From Blastococcus litoris (GTDB taxonomy: Bacteria; Actinomycetota; Actinomycetes; Mycobacteriales; Geodermatophilaceae): a stretch of DNA of 64,000 nt. Below are positions 13,900-21,566 of this stretch, one piece after another (the first letter of the stretch is position 1; each line of letters begins with the position of its first letter). The stretch is taken from contig NZ_QCZF01000004.1 of assembly GCF_003075095.1 (NCBI RefSeq), forward strand, positions 1 through 64,000. The letters run 5' to 3'. The translations under genes and the position numbers were made by a program. A model generated the notes under the pieces. The model had not been told where the DNA came from and ran no database searches. It was given only the letters and a program-made list of their open reading frames with translations.

Positions 13900-14110
13900 T
13901 GGGGGTCAGGGGTTCGAGTCCCCTCAGCTCCACCCCGATGACCAGGCCGTCCTCCTCCGGGAGGGCGGCCTGAGTCGTCTCTGGTGCCACCGTGGTGGCC
14001 ACCGGAGCCAAGCCGGTGCCGGCTCGGTCCCAGAGAGCGCGGCCCATCCGGTCGGCCGCGTCGCGCCCCAAGGCAGGCATGACGTCGCTGTAGGTGTCCG
14101 TGTGGTCCGC
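13868..14110 (-). pseudogene. C-terminal remnant of a tyrosine integrase
   Basis: About 80 codons matching the C-terminus of actinobacterial element integrases: TDTYSDVMPALGRDAADRMG carries the catalytic-tyrosine position (the Tyr of DTYSDVMP), and the tail GVELRGLEPLTPTL is read from the reverse strand of the tmRNA 3' end, a common feature of integrases whose 3' end overlaps their att core. Upstream of about 14,110 the frame no longer matches an integrase, so the catalytic R-H-R part is gone. It shows that a tmRNA-targeting element once sat here. Confidence 0.6.
13900..13934 (+). other. tmRNA (ssrA) 3'-end duplicate, candidate att site
   Basis: The stem-loop AGGGGTTCGAGTCCCCT (13,908-13,924) followed by CAGCTCCACC is the T-arm and acceptor 3' strand of an actinobacterial tmRNA. 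No 5' half (GGGGCTG...) or tag-peptide region lies upstream, so this is a partial copy, as left by site-specific integration into ssrA. It could in principle be a tRNA 3' end, but the CAGCTCC acceptor is typical of tmRNA. Confidence 0.6.
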
Positions 14111-14386
14111 ATCGGTGCGGAACCGAGCACCTTCACAAGGACCGGGGGATGTGCTCGCCTCTCTGAACGAGCTCGCCGACCTGCGCCGGGGTGGAGAACT
14201 CGGACACGCTGCCGGAGAGCCTGGCCATGTGGGGTCGAGCAACGACGCCCCGCGCACGCAGCGGAGCGCATGACCCACTGAGAACACGGCCCGATTCCGC
14301 GACCCCCACGGGGGCGAGGAGGCAGAGTCTCGGTCGGTTGTCGCGCAGCCATGTCTGGCACCAGGCATCCCTTGCGTGCGCGGCCT

Positions 14387-14863
14387 TCAGTCGCCGAGTG
14401 CGTCCAGAAGCTCCCCGAGGCCGTGGCCGCCGATGGTCATCACCTCGAATTCGAGGGCCTTCCCGGTGGTGGTGTCGGTCAGCTCGATGACGCGGACGGT
14501 GCCGTGCTTGCGGCGCGTGACCTCGAGGTTCTGGCGTTCGATGTGGGCAACCGGGTGCAGGTGCTTCCAGCCACCGACGACGTCGGTGCGGCTGCGTCCG
14601 AGGACGTAGAGCCGGGTCGGCGAGAGGGCCAGGACGATGGAGGGGTAGCTGCCCTTGGCGGCGCTGTTCGCGCGCTGCGCGAGCATCCCGCCCGCGATGC
14701 CCCACGCCATCGTGGAGTTCGACGAGCCGGTGCCGACGCCGGCGGCGGCACCGAACACGCCGGCGAGCGTAGAGCCGCGTGGCATGACGACGGCGATGTC
14801 GAGGATCTCGTCGTCAGGGATCACGGCCTGCGCGCCTGCGCGGGCGTTGTCCTCACTGCTCAT
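14387..14863 (-). CDS. hypothetical protein, 158 aa
   Basis: A protein of 158 residues starting MSSEDNARAGAQAV. A Gly/Ala/Ser-rich middle (GVFGAAAGVGTGSSNSTMA) is followed by a beta-rich C-terminal half (IVLALSPTRLYVLGRSR, TRRKHGTVRVIELTD) resembling a PH-like or GRAM-like small domain. No signal peptide is evident. Start at 14,863 because the upstream frame is Arg/His-rich. Function unknown. The stretch between it and the integrase remnant (14,111-14,386) shows no gene. Confidence 0.6.
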   Translation of the reverse strand: MSSEDNARAGAQAVIPDDEILDIAVVMPRGSTLAGVFGAAAGVGTGSSNSTMAWGIAGGMLAQRANSAAKGSYPSIVLALSPTRLYVLGRSRTDVVGGWKHLHPVAHIERQNLEVTRRKHGTVRVIELTDTTTGKALEFEVMTIGGHGLGELLDALGD

Positions 14864-15102
14864 GCTGCCGTCCTCAGTGGCGAGTCCCGGGATCGTGCGG
14901 ATGTCGTGGTCCTCGCGGGAGCGGTGGCGCCCGGAGTGTCCGGCCTTGCCGCGCACGGTGAGGTGGATCAGACGATAGGGCGATACCGCCGATGCTGATC
15001 AGCAGCGCAAATCCGCAGACGATGCGACCAGCGTGACTGCCTTCCCCGTCGAGGGTCGGTTCCAGACATGTGGTGCCAGCGGGTGCGGCGCCGTCCAGCA
15101 GG

Positions 15103-16293
15103 TCAACTGTGCCGCCGCAGACGACCGATCTCGGCACGGGCGTGGAGCACCGCGGGGCTGTCGTCGCCGTCTGCTCGGGCAAGATCCTGGGCGAGATCGC
15201 GGGCGGCACGTAGCACGTGCTTCTCCCGGTGCCGGCCCATCCCCTCGGGCCTGTGCCGGACGGCGGCCTTGCGGTCGTGGCGGCGGCCGGCCACCGCCAC
15301 GAGCTCGTCCTCGGTGATCGTGCCGTTGGTGACCTCGGGGGCGAGGATGTCTCGCATCCAGCCGTGCTCGCGGTCCCGGGCCCAGCGCAGCGCGGCGAAG
15401 AGGATCACGACGCTGGCCACGGTGAGGCCGACCATCAGCAGGAGCGCGACCGCCACTGACCCGTCGGTGAGTGCGGAGGTGGCATCCCAGACGCCGTGGA
15501 TGACGATCGCGGCCAGCATCAGAGCGATGCCGCGGCCTGCGCGGCGCGGTTGAGCGGCGGTGCCGACCAGGTAGATCAGCCCGGCCGCGAACAGCGCGGT
15601 GTAGAGGGCATGGGAGGCGATGCCGGTGAGGGAGCGGATGACGAAGGTGTGCAGCACGCTGGGGGCCTGGTCGGCACCGAAGTGCTCGATGGCGGCGTTC
15701 TGCCCGTAGAGCATGTCCTCGAGGATCTGGAAGCCCAGGCCGACGTAGGCACCGACGATGAGCCCGTCGTAGACGGTGCGGATCACGAGCGGCGCGAGGC
15801 CCCAGACGAGCAGGAACGCCGCGCCCTTGGCGGTCTCCTCGACGAACGGCGCGCTCAACCCGGCCTGCCAGTCGGTGGCCCAGGACTGGCCGAACAGCTT
15901 GCTGTAGAGGGATGAGAGTGCAGCGTTCCCCGGGAGGGCCATCGCCCACGGCACCCCGAAGCCGCCGATGAGGAACGCCGCCAGCGCCAGCTTCGCCGGC
16001 GTCCGTTCGAACCGGTCGAAGCGGTGCAGGAAGTACAGGAAGACCAGCGCGAACAGCCCGGTGGTCAGCACCGAGGCCACGTAGGCCTGGGCGAACGCGC
16101 CGGCCGTGTCGGCAACGGTGTTCACGACGTACCAACCACCGGCGAACACCACCGCCAGGTAGACCCGGAAGCAGGCATTGCGCGGCTGGATGAACCGGAA
16201 GCGGGCTCCCCAACCACTGACCTCGATCGCGTGGCGACGGCGCTCCAGCTCATCGGCCGGAGGAACGGGAGCCGGGTCCACGGTGGCGGTCAT
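15103..16293 (-). CDS. PrsW family intramembrane metalloprotease
   Basis: A 396-residue multi-pass membrane protein of the PrsW/CPBP-related protease family, which cleaves membrane-bound anti-sigma factors in Bacillus. About eight hydrophobic segments span residues 40-320. The signature PFVEETAKGAAF (Glu152-Glu153), ILEDMLYG, SHALYTALFA and VIHGVWDA supply the conserved E, H and D positions. The C-terminal 80 residues are charged and cytosolic. It overlaps the upstream membrane-protein gene by four bases (ATGA), so the two are translationally coupled; that neighbour could be a substrate or partner. No sigma-factor gene is adjacent. Confidence 0.85.
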   Translation of the reverse strand: MTATVDPAPVPPADELERRRHAIEVSGWGARFRFIQPRNACFRVYLAVVFAGGWYVVNTVADTAGAFAQAYVASVLTTGLFALVFLYFLHRFDRFERTPAKLALAAFLIGGFGVPWAMALPGNAALSSLYSKLFGQSWATDWQAGLSAPFVEETAKGAAFLLVWGLAPLVIRTVYDGLIVGAYVGLGFQILEDMLYGQNAAIEHFGADQAPSVLHTFVIRSLTGIASHALYTALFAAGLIYLVGTAAQPRRAGRGIALMLAAIVIHGVWDATSALTDGSVAVALLLMVGLTVASVVILFAALRWARDREHGWMRDILAPEVTNGTITEDELVAVAGRRHDRKAAVRHRPEGMGRHREKHVLRAARDLAQDLARADGDDSPAVLHARAEIGRLRRHS

Positions 16294-16931
16294 GCCGCCT
16301 CCTCGTCGGTGAAGCTGGCGATCATGTCGACGATCTGATCCGAGTGCTGGCCGATCTGCTCGGGCGTGCCGAGGACCTCGATGAGGATCCCCTCCTCACC
16401 GAAGACGTAGGCGGCGGCGACGCCGTTGCCGCGGTTGGTGGTGAACCCCTGCCCCACGCCGACATCGCCGTCGATCGTGGTGATCGTGGTCGCGTCCCCG
16501 ACCAGGTCGACCTCCGTGTCCCCGAAGGTTCCGACCGTGGGGGCTTCCTCGACCTGTGCCAGCAGCTCGCCGGCCGTGCCGCTCCAGGGGCCGGGCTGGA
16601 CGGCGAACGTCACGCCGTCCTGGACGAGGACGACGTCGGAGGGAACGGCGCCGCTGCGCGTCGCCTCCGTGGTCCGGATCCCCTGCTGCAGGTCCCAGCC
16701 CGGGGTGGGCGTGAAGGTGACGCCCCTGGCGCTGACCAGCACCTCGTCACCGGCCTCGACCGGGTTGGTGTAGTCCACCTGGCTGTTGACCCATGGAAGG
16801 ACCACCGCCCAGAGCAGCCAGACCGCCAGGGCCACGGCCGCGAACGGGATGGTGCGCTTGTCGAGGCCGAGGAAGCGATGCTCGACCGGCACGCGATGCT
16901 GCGGCGCTGCCGGTACGGCGGGGGCGGTCAT
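16290..16931 (-). CDS. single-pass membrane protein coupled to PrsW
   Basis: A 213-residue protein: cytosolic N-terminal 28 residues, one transmembrane helix (TIPFAAVALAVWLLWAVVLP), then an extracytoplasmic beta-rich domain (VLVSARGVTFTPTPGWDL, VTFAVQPGPW, YVFGEEGILIEVLGTP). It ends in the four-base overlap with the PrsW gene. An exported domain on a single helix is what a regulated-proteolysis target would look like, but that is inference. The start ATG at 16,931 has a weak ribosome-binding site. Confidence 0.7.
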   Translation of the reverse strand: MTAPAVPAAPQHRVPVEHRFLGLDKRTIPFAAVALAVWLLWAVVLPWVNSQVDYTNPVEAGDEVLVSARGVTFTPTPGWDLQQGIRTTEATRSGAVPSDVVLVQDGVTFAVQPGPWSGTAGELLAQVEEAPTVGTFGDTEVDLVGDATTITTIDGDVGVGQGFTTNRGNGVAAAYVFGEEGILIEVLGTPEQIGQHSDQIVDMIASFTDEEAA

Positions 16932-17273
16932 GTGCGCTCCTGGTGCCGGCTTCGCTCACCGGCAGGTCATGCGTGGCACGGTGCCCACCCGCGACCGCCC
17001 CGGGCCCCCGCGCACCGGGTCGAAGTGGACGCGACCGGCGGTGCCAGCCGCTGCCCCCGGAACGTACTGGCGCGGTGCGCAACCGTGTAGGGCGTCATCG
17101 ATCCGAGGCTCCAGTCGCCGATCAGGATGCCCTGCGATCAGGCCGGGCCCGACCTGCCCGCGCAAGAAAACTGCAGGTACGCGCGGAGGACGGGCCGCCT
17201 CGCGGGTGGAGGGAAGCCGCCATGCGATATGTCATGCGCAGCTCGCATCGCGCCGGGATGTGCTCACTGCCGC
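16932..17273. other. intergenic stretch, no gene seen
   Basis: A 342-base gap between the PrsW operon and the LysR gene. It must contain the PrsW operon promoter. An imperfect dyad, ATGCGA...TCGCAT, lies near 17,222-17,252. I see no gene. Confidence 0.3.
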
Positions 17274-18164
17274 CTACGAGGAGACGGCGCCGGAGCAGCA
17301 CCGCACGAACTCCTGCACTGCCGGTCGAGAATCCTGATGCCGCCAGACGATGGCCAGTTCCCCGGGCGGGATGTTCGGTACCGGCCTCGTCGTGAACTCG
17401 GGGCGGCGGAACAGCTCAGCGTTCCCGGCTGCGATGAAGGCCACGCCGATGCCTCGGCCGAGGGCCTCGATCACCTCCTCCGGGCCGTGAACAACGGTCC
17501 CGATGCGGACTGGGTGACCCTGCCGTTCCTCCGTCGCCAGCCAGTAATCGCGCACTGGTCCGGCGGACTCCGGAAGGGCCAGGAACGGCTCGTCCAGCAG
17601 ATCGGTCATGGTGACTTCGGCTTGAGCCGTCAGGCGGTGCGTCGCCGGCAGAGCGATGTGTCGTGGTTCGGTCACCAGCACTCGGGCATGCAGAGGTGCG
17701 TCGTGCGGCAGGGGCAGCCAGCAGAGGGCGACGTCGGCGCGCCCCTCCAGGACAGCGGCCGCTTCACCGCCGAGCGGGACCTGTCGCACGTTGACGCGAT
17801 GGCCCGGACGGCGCTGCGAGAACGTCGTCGTGATCGCCGGCAGCAGCCCTCTGCCCACGCTGATGGTCAGGGCGACAACCAGGGTGCGACTGCTCTCGGA
17901 CTCGGCCTCCGCAACGGCCCGCTGGGTCTCGTCCCACGTCTGGATGACCCGCCTCGCGTGCTCGACGAGGGCCTGCCCGGCGGCTGTCAGGACCAGGCCG
18001 TTCGGCCGACGATCGAACAACGGCGCGTGGACCTGCAGTTCCAGCGCATGGATCTGCCGGCTCAGGCCGGGCTGGGAGATGAACAACCGCTGGGCGGCAC
18101 GTGTCAGGTGCAGCTCCTCGGCGACCACGAGGAAGAACCGGAGGTCGCGCAGCGACACGTCCAC
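17274..18164 (-). CDS. LysR family transcriptional regulator
   Basis: A 296-residue LysR regulator. The N-terminal winged helix (LRDLRFFLVVAEELHLTRAA, FISQPGLSRQIHALE) is followed by a linker helix and a two-lobe effector-binding domain from about residue 90. Family members bind T-N11-A dyads and are usually divergent from a target gene; here the LigM-like demethylase at 18,454 lies on the opposite strand across a 289-base gap. An inverted repeat CTACCC-GAT-GGGTAG lies 11 bases upstream of the start codon and is a candidate autoregulatory site. The effector is unknown. Confidence 0.85.
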   Translation of the reverse strand: MDVSLRDLRFFLVVAEELHLTRAAQRLFISQPGLSRQIHALELQVHAPLFDRRPNGLVLTAAGQALVEHARRVIQTWDETQRAVAEAESESSRTLVVALTISVGRGLLPAITTTFSQRRPGHRVNVRQVPLGGEAAAVLEGRADVALCWLPLPHDAPLHARVLVTEPRHIALPATHRLTAQAEVTMTDLLDEPFLALPESAGPVRDYWLATEERQGHPVRIGTVVHGPEEVIEALGRGIGVAFIAAGNAELFRRPEFTTRPVPNIPPGELAIVWRHQDSRPAVQEFVRCCSGAVSS

Positions 18165-18174
18165 GTCTCCGTTG

Positions 18175-18189
18175 CTACCCGATGGGTAG
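18175..18189. promoter_or_regulatory. inverted repeat, candidate LysR operator
   Basis: CTACCC-GAT-GGGTAG, a perfect 6 bp dyad with a 3-base centre, 11 bases upstream of the LysR start in the divergent gap. Confidence 0.4.
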
Positions 18190-18453
18190 GCGCCAACTCA
18201 ATCCCGCACCGCGTGATGCCGCTGTTTTCGCGACGGAACCGGCATGGAGCAGCGAGCTCCTCCTCTCCATGTCAGGAGGGCGTCTTGCGTGAGCTGGCCG
18301 GCCGGCACGCTGGTTGCGCATCCCGAGATCGCGGTCTTCATCGCACTGGGTCCAAGCCCCGGCCTTCGTCCTTACCGGTGCCGGTCGCGGTCCGGTCGGG
18401 GTGGTCCTAGCGTCCGACGGGACAGCACCCGCCGACGTCGGAGCGAGGCAGCA

Positions 18454-19734
18454 GTGGACTACTCGGTCAGCAGCATGCGCACGCCACCGGAGGGCTACGC
18501 CTGGAGCCGCTGGGGGCAGCCGGAGTTCACCGACTGGCTGGACGAGAGCCTGTCGTGGAAGCAGACCTGCTACATCGGCGACTGGTCGTTCCTCTGGCAG
18601 CACCGCTTCACCGGGCCCGACGTCCTGGCCATGCTGGGCGAGATCACGGTCAACAGCTTCGCGACCTTCGACGTCGGCCAGTCCAAGCACGCCATCCACA
18701 CCAACGCGGACGGCAAGGTCATCCACGAGGGCATCCTGACCCGGTTCGGGCCCGAGGAGTTCATGCTCCACGGCCGCGGCGGGTTCTGGGCCAGCCACCA
18801 CCTCGCCTCCACCGGCTACGACGTGCAGGTGGAGCGGGACGACTGGTTCATCCTCCAGGTGTCCGGGCCGCTCTCGGTCAAGGTGCTCGACAAGCTCGCC
18901 GGCCCGTCGCTGCGCGACACCGGTTTCATGCACGTCGCCACCGTCACCGTGGCCGGCCACCGGGTGCACGCCCTCCGCCAGGGCATGGCCGGTGAGATCG
19001 GCTTCGAGCTGCAGGGGCCGGTCGAGCACAAGCAGGAGGTGTACGACGCGGTCCTCGAGGCCGGCCGGGAGTTCGGGATCCGCAAGCTCGGCGGCCGGAC
19101 CGCACCGATCAACCACCTCGAGGCGTGCTTCCCGACCATCGCGACGGACTACATCCCGGCGATCTTCGAGCCCGAGACGGCCGACTACCTCGACTTCTTC
19201 ACCGCGTCCATGCCCGCCTTCGCCCAGCCCGCGTACGTCGCCGGCTCCTACGACGGGCAGGACATCTCCGAGTACTACCGCAGCCCCGTCGAGCTCGGCT
19301 GGGGCCGCAACATCCGGTTCGACCACGACTTCCTCGGCCGCGAGGCGCTCGAGGAGGAGAAGGCGAACCCGCGCCGGACCATCCGCACCCTGGTGTGGAA
19401 CGCCGAGGACGTCCTCGACGTGCAGGCCTCGCTGTTCCGCCCCGGGGAGCACTACCCCTTCATGGACATGCCCCGGGACCAGCGCGGGTTCATGTGGGCG
19501 GACAGGGTCACGCGCGACGGCGAGCTCGTCGGGGTGGCCACCTCGCGGGGGTACAGCTACTGGTTCCGCGAGATGCTCTCCCTCTGCACCATCGACGTCG
19601 CCCACGCCGAGGTCGGGACGCCGGTGATCGTGCACTGGGGCGACCCCGGGGGCCCGCAGAAGGAGATCCGGGCGACCGTGGCCCCCGCGCCGTACAAGAC
19701 CGACCGCAGGCGAGCGGACCTGCACAGCGCCTGA
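18454..19734 (+). CDS. GcvT-fold folate-dependent O-demethylase (LigM/DesA-like)
   Basis: A 426-residue protein of the aminomethyltransferase (GcvT) fold. It has the layout of LigM/DesA, which move the methyl group of vanillate, 3-O-methylgallate or syringate to tetrahydrofolate. Characteristic stretches are EGYAWSRWGQPEFTDW, RHRFTGPDVLAML-like text near residue 50, RQGMAGEIGFELQGP (about 183) and the C-terminal SRGYSYWFREMLSLCTID. The GTG at 18,454 has GAGG five bases upstream. The divergent LysR gene probably regulates it. The actual substrate cannot be told from sequence, and no folate-recycling or ring-cleavage genes are adjacent. Confidence 0.65.
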   Translation: MDYSVSSMRTPPEGYAWSRWGQPEFTDWLDESLSWKQTCYIGDWSFLWQHRFTGPDVLAMLGEITVNSFATFDVGQSKHAIHTNADGKVIHEGILTRFGPEEFMLHGRGGFWASHHLASTGYDVQVERDDWFILQVSGPLSVKVLDKLAGPSLRDTGFMHVATVTVAGHRVHALRQGMAGEIGFELQGPVEHKQEVYDAVLEAGREFGIRKLGGRTAPINHLEACFPTIATDYIPAIFEPETADYLDFFTASMPAFAQPAYVAGSYDGQDISEYYRSPVELGWGRNIRFDHDFLGREALEEEKANPRRTIRTLVWNAEDVLDVQASLFRPGEHYPFMDMPRDQRGFMWADRVTRDGELVGVATSRGYSYWFREMLSLCTIDVAHAEVGTPVIVHWGDPGGPQKEIRATVAPAPYKTDRRRADLHSA

Positions 19735-19755
19735 GCGCCGCCGGCCCGGGCGGGT

Positions 19756-20088
19756 TCAGTCGCCGCTGCGGGCGTGCACCTGGTTGTGCACCCAGCCGAT
19801 GAGGCAGTACAGCGCGGCGTGCCCCTCGGGGGAGGCGTACGCCTGCTCCGCCCGCGCCGCCTCGAGCAGCTCGGCGGTGTCCACGGAGCCCTTCCGGTAG
19901 AAGCGTTCCATCACCTTGCCCGTCGGGGTGGGGCTCCGGAACAGGCCGGCGATGCCGAGCGCGGTCGCGTCGGACACGGCCAGGGTGACCGGCGGGTGCT
20001 TCATCGCCCCCCGGCGCTCCAGCACGTCGGAGACCTCGGCCGCGACGGCCAGGTCCCCTGCGGCAACGGCCTTGTTGCTGACGATCAA
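19756..20088 (-). CDS. hypothetical helical protein, 110 aa
   Basis: A cytosolic helical protein of about 110 residues. The likely start is a TTG at 20,088 with a GGGGAGG site 7-8 bases upstream; longer versions begin in poorly coding sequence. IVSNKAVAAGDLAVAAEVSD, then VSDATALGIAGLFRSP and EGHAALYCLIGWVHNQVHA suggest a small helical bundle. Convergent with the demethylase gene. Function unknown. Confidence 0.5.
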   Translation of the reverse strand: MIVSNKAVAAGDLAVAAEVSDVLERRGAMKHPPVTLAVSDATALGIAGLFRSPTPTGKVMERFYRKGSVDTAELLEAARAEQAYASPEGHAALYCLIGWVHNQVHARSGD

Positions 20089-20281
20089 CGGACGGTCCTC
20101 CCCGTGCTGTGGTGCATCGGTCCGTTGGGTGAATCGGCACCCGATCGGCCGTTCTGAAGCCCGGCCGCCCTGTTCTTGCGGATCCCTTGCGCTTCCCCGG
20201 GCAGGACCGTGCGTTTTCCCCGGCACGGTCGAGTCGTCGCCGGGTGGAGGTCACCCGGCCCGGCACCTGAGGAGCTCCACC

Positions 20282-20902
20282 GTGCAGAACTCGAGCGTTG
20301 CCGCTCCGGCCCGGCGCCGTACCGCGGCGAAGGTCGTCGCGTCCCTCGGCATCGTCGGCGCCAGCGTGGCGATCGCCGGCCTGGGCACGTTCGGATCCTT
20401 CACCGAGACCACCGCCCCGGTCGAGACGAACGTCGAGACCGGCACCGTCTCCATCCGCCTGTCCCCGGCGGCCTCCTACGCGTCGGTCCCGTTCACGGCC
20501 GGCGGCCTGATGCCCGGTGACAGCACCTCGACGCCCTTCGACCTGGTCAACGACGGCGACGTCGCCTGGGACTCGGTGACGTTCACGTCCTGGGCGACCA
20601 GCTCCAGCCTGCTCGACACCGACCAGGTCAACGGCCTCCAGCTGACCCTCGAGTCCTGCCCGACGTCGTGGACCGTCGTCGGCAGCGGCTACGCCTGCGG
20701 CGGCGCGGTCCAGGAGTTCTACTCCGGGCCGATCATCATGGACGACGCCCTCGCCGGCGCCGCCAGCCTGCAGCCGGGCCAGGTCGACCACCTGCTCGCC
20801 ACCATCGACTTCCCGACGACGGCCGGTGAGGCGCACGAGAACAAGGTGAGCCAGCTGGCGTTCGCCTTCACCGCCGTGCAGCGCGACGGCGCCGCCCGCT
20901 GA
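20282..20902 (+). CDS. TasA/camelysin-like secreted fibre protein
   Basis: A 206-residue exported protein of the TasA/CalY (camelysin) family, which forms matrix fibres in Bacillus and is processed by the SipW signal peptidase. The N-terminus has the SipW-type export signal: basic residues, VVASLGIVGASVAIAGLG, then TFGSFTETTAPV. The mature part is a jelly-roll-like beta domain (GTVSIRLSP, PGDSTSTPFDLVNDGDVAW, QPGQVDHLLATIDFP). GAGGAG lies seven bases before the GTG start. The only SipW-like peptidase here is 15 kb away (35,202), beside a second TasA-like gene with a near-identical export signal. A strong hairpin follows. Confidence 0.7.
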   Translation: MQNSSVAAPARRRTAAKVVASLGIVGASVAIAGLGTFGSFTETTAPVETNVETGTVSIRLSPAASYASVPFTAGGLMPGDSTSTPFDLVNDGDVAWDSVTFTSWATSSSLLDTDQVNGLQLTLESCPTSWTVVGSGYACGGAVQEFYSGPIIMDDALAGAASLQPGQVDHLLATIDFPTTAGEAHENKVSQLAFAFTAVQRDGAAR

Positions 20903-20916
20903 CCGACCGCACCTGC

Positions 20917-20954
20917 ACCGCGGGGCGTCCTCCTTCCCGGAGGGCGCCCCGCGG
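20917..20954 (+). terminator. hairpin terminator after the TasA-like gene
   Basis: ACCGCGGGGCG and CGCCCCGCGGT arms extended by CCTCC/GGAGG around the loop TTCCC, with one mismatched pair. It starts 15 bases after the stop. Confidence 0.65.
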
Positions 20955-21005
20955 TCGTCCCGGCTCCGGGTGTCCGCGCAGGTCGAGCGGGCCTACGGTC
21001 GGGCC

Positions 21006-21566
21006 ATGGACTCCCACAGCAGCGCGGGAACGACGTCGATCGTGGTCATGGGGGTGTCGGGCTCGGGGAAGTCGACCGTCGCCGCCGGCCTCGTGGAGGA
21101 GCTGGGCTGGGAGTTCGCCGAGGGCGACGACTTCCACCCTCCGGCCAACGTGGAGAAGATGCGCAGCGGCACGCCGCTGGACGACGACGACCGGTGGCCC
21201 TGGCTGCGCCGCCTCGCCGACTGGATCGGGGAGCACGAGGCGGCGGGGACGTCCGTCGTCGTCACCTGCTCGGCGCTGAAGCGCAGCTACCGGGAGCTGC
21301 TCCGCGACGGGCACCCCTCGGTCTGGTTCGCGCACGTGACCGCCGACCGCGAGCTGCTGCGCGACCGGGTGGAGCACCGCAGCGGCCACTACATGCCGTC
21401 GTCCCTGCTCGAGAGCCAGCTGGCGACCCTCGAACCCCTGCAGCACGATGAGCCCGGCGCCGCCATCTCGGGGGCCGGAGCACCCGAGGACGTCGTCCGG
21501 CAGCTGCTCGCCGCGCTCGGGGCCGAGCGCGGCGTCCACCCCGAGAGCCGGGAGGCCTCGTCATGA
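21006..21566 (+). CDS. gntK: gluconokinase
   Basis: A 186-residue gluconate kinase (GntK family) that phosphorylates gluconate to 6-phosphogluconate with ATP. The P-loop is MGVSGSGKST (about residue 15); GDDFHPPANVEKMRSGTPL and DDDRWPWLRRL form the gluconate-binding lid; TCSALKRSYRELLR and HYMPSSLLESQLATLE complete the family signature. Its end overlaps the permease start by four bases (ATGA), so uptake and phosphorylation are co-expressed. No GntR regulator is adjacent. Confidence 0.92.
   Translation: MDSHSSAGTTSIVVMGVSGSGKSTVAAGLVEELGWEFAEGDDFHPPANVEKMRSGTPLDDDDRWPWLRRLADWIGEHEAAGTSVVVTCSALKRSYRELLRDGHPSVWFAHVTADRELLRDRVEHRSGHYMPSSLLESQLATLEPLQHDEPGAAISGAGAPEDVVRQLLAALGAERGVHPESREASS

Noticed and set aside
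13900-13934. A complete tRNA or tmRNA gene
   Set aside because: Only the T-arm and 3' acceptor strand are present; no anticodon arm, D-arm or 5' acceptor strand lies upstream.
16956-17165. A 69-codon minus-strand frame between the PrsW operon and LysR
   Set aside because: Composition is Arg/Gly/Pro-rich, no ribosome-binding site, no family pattern.
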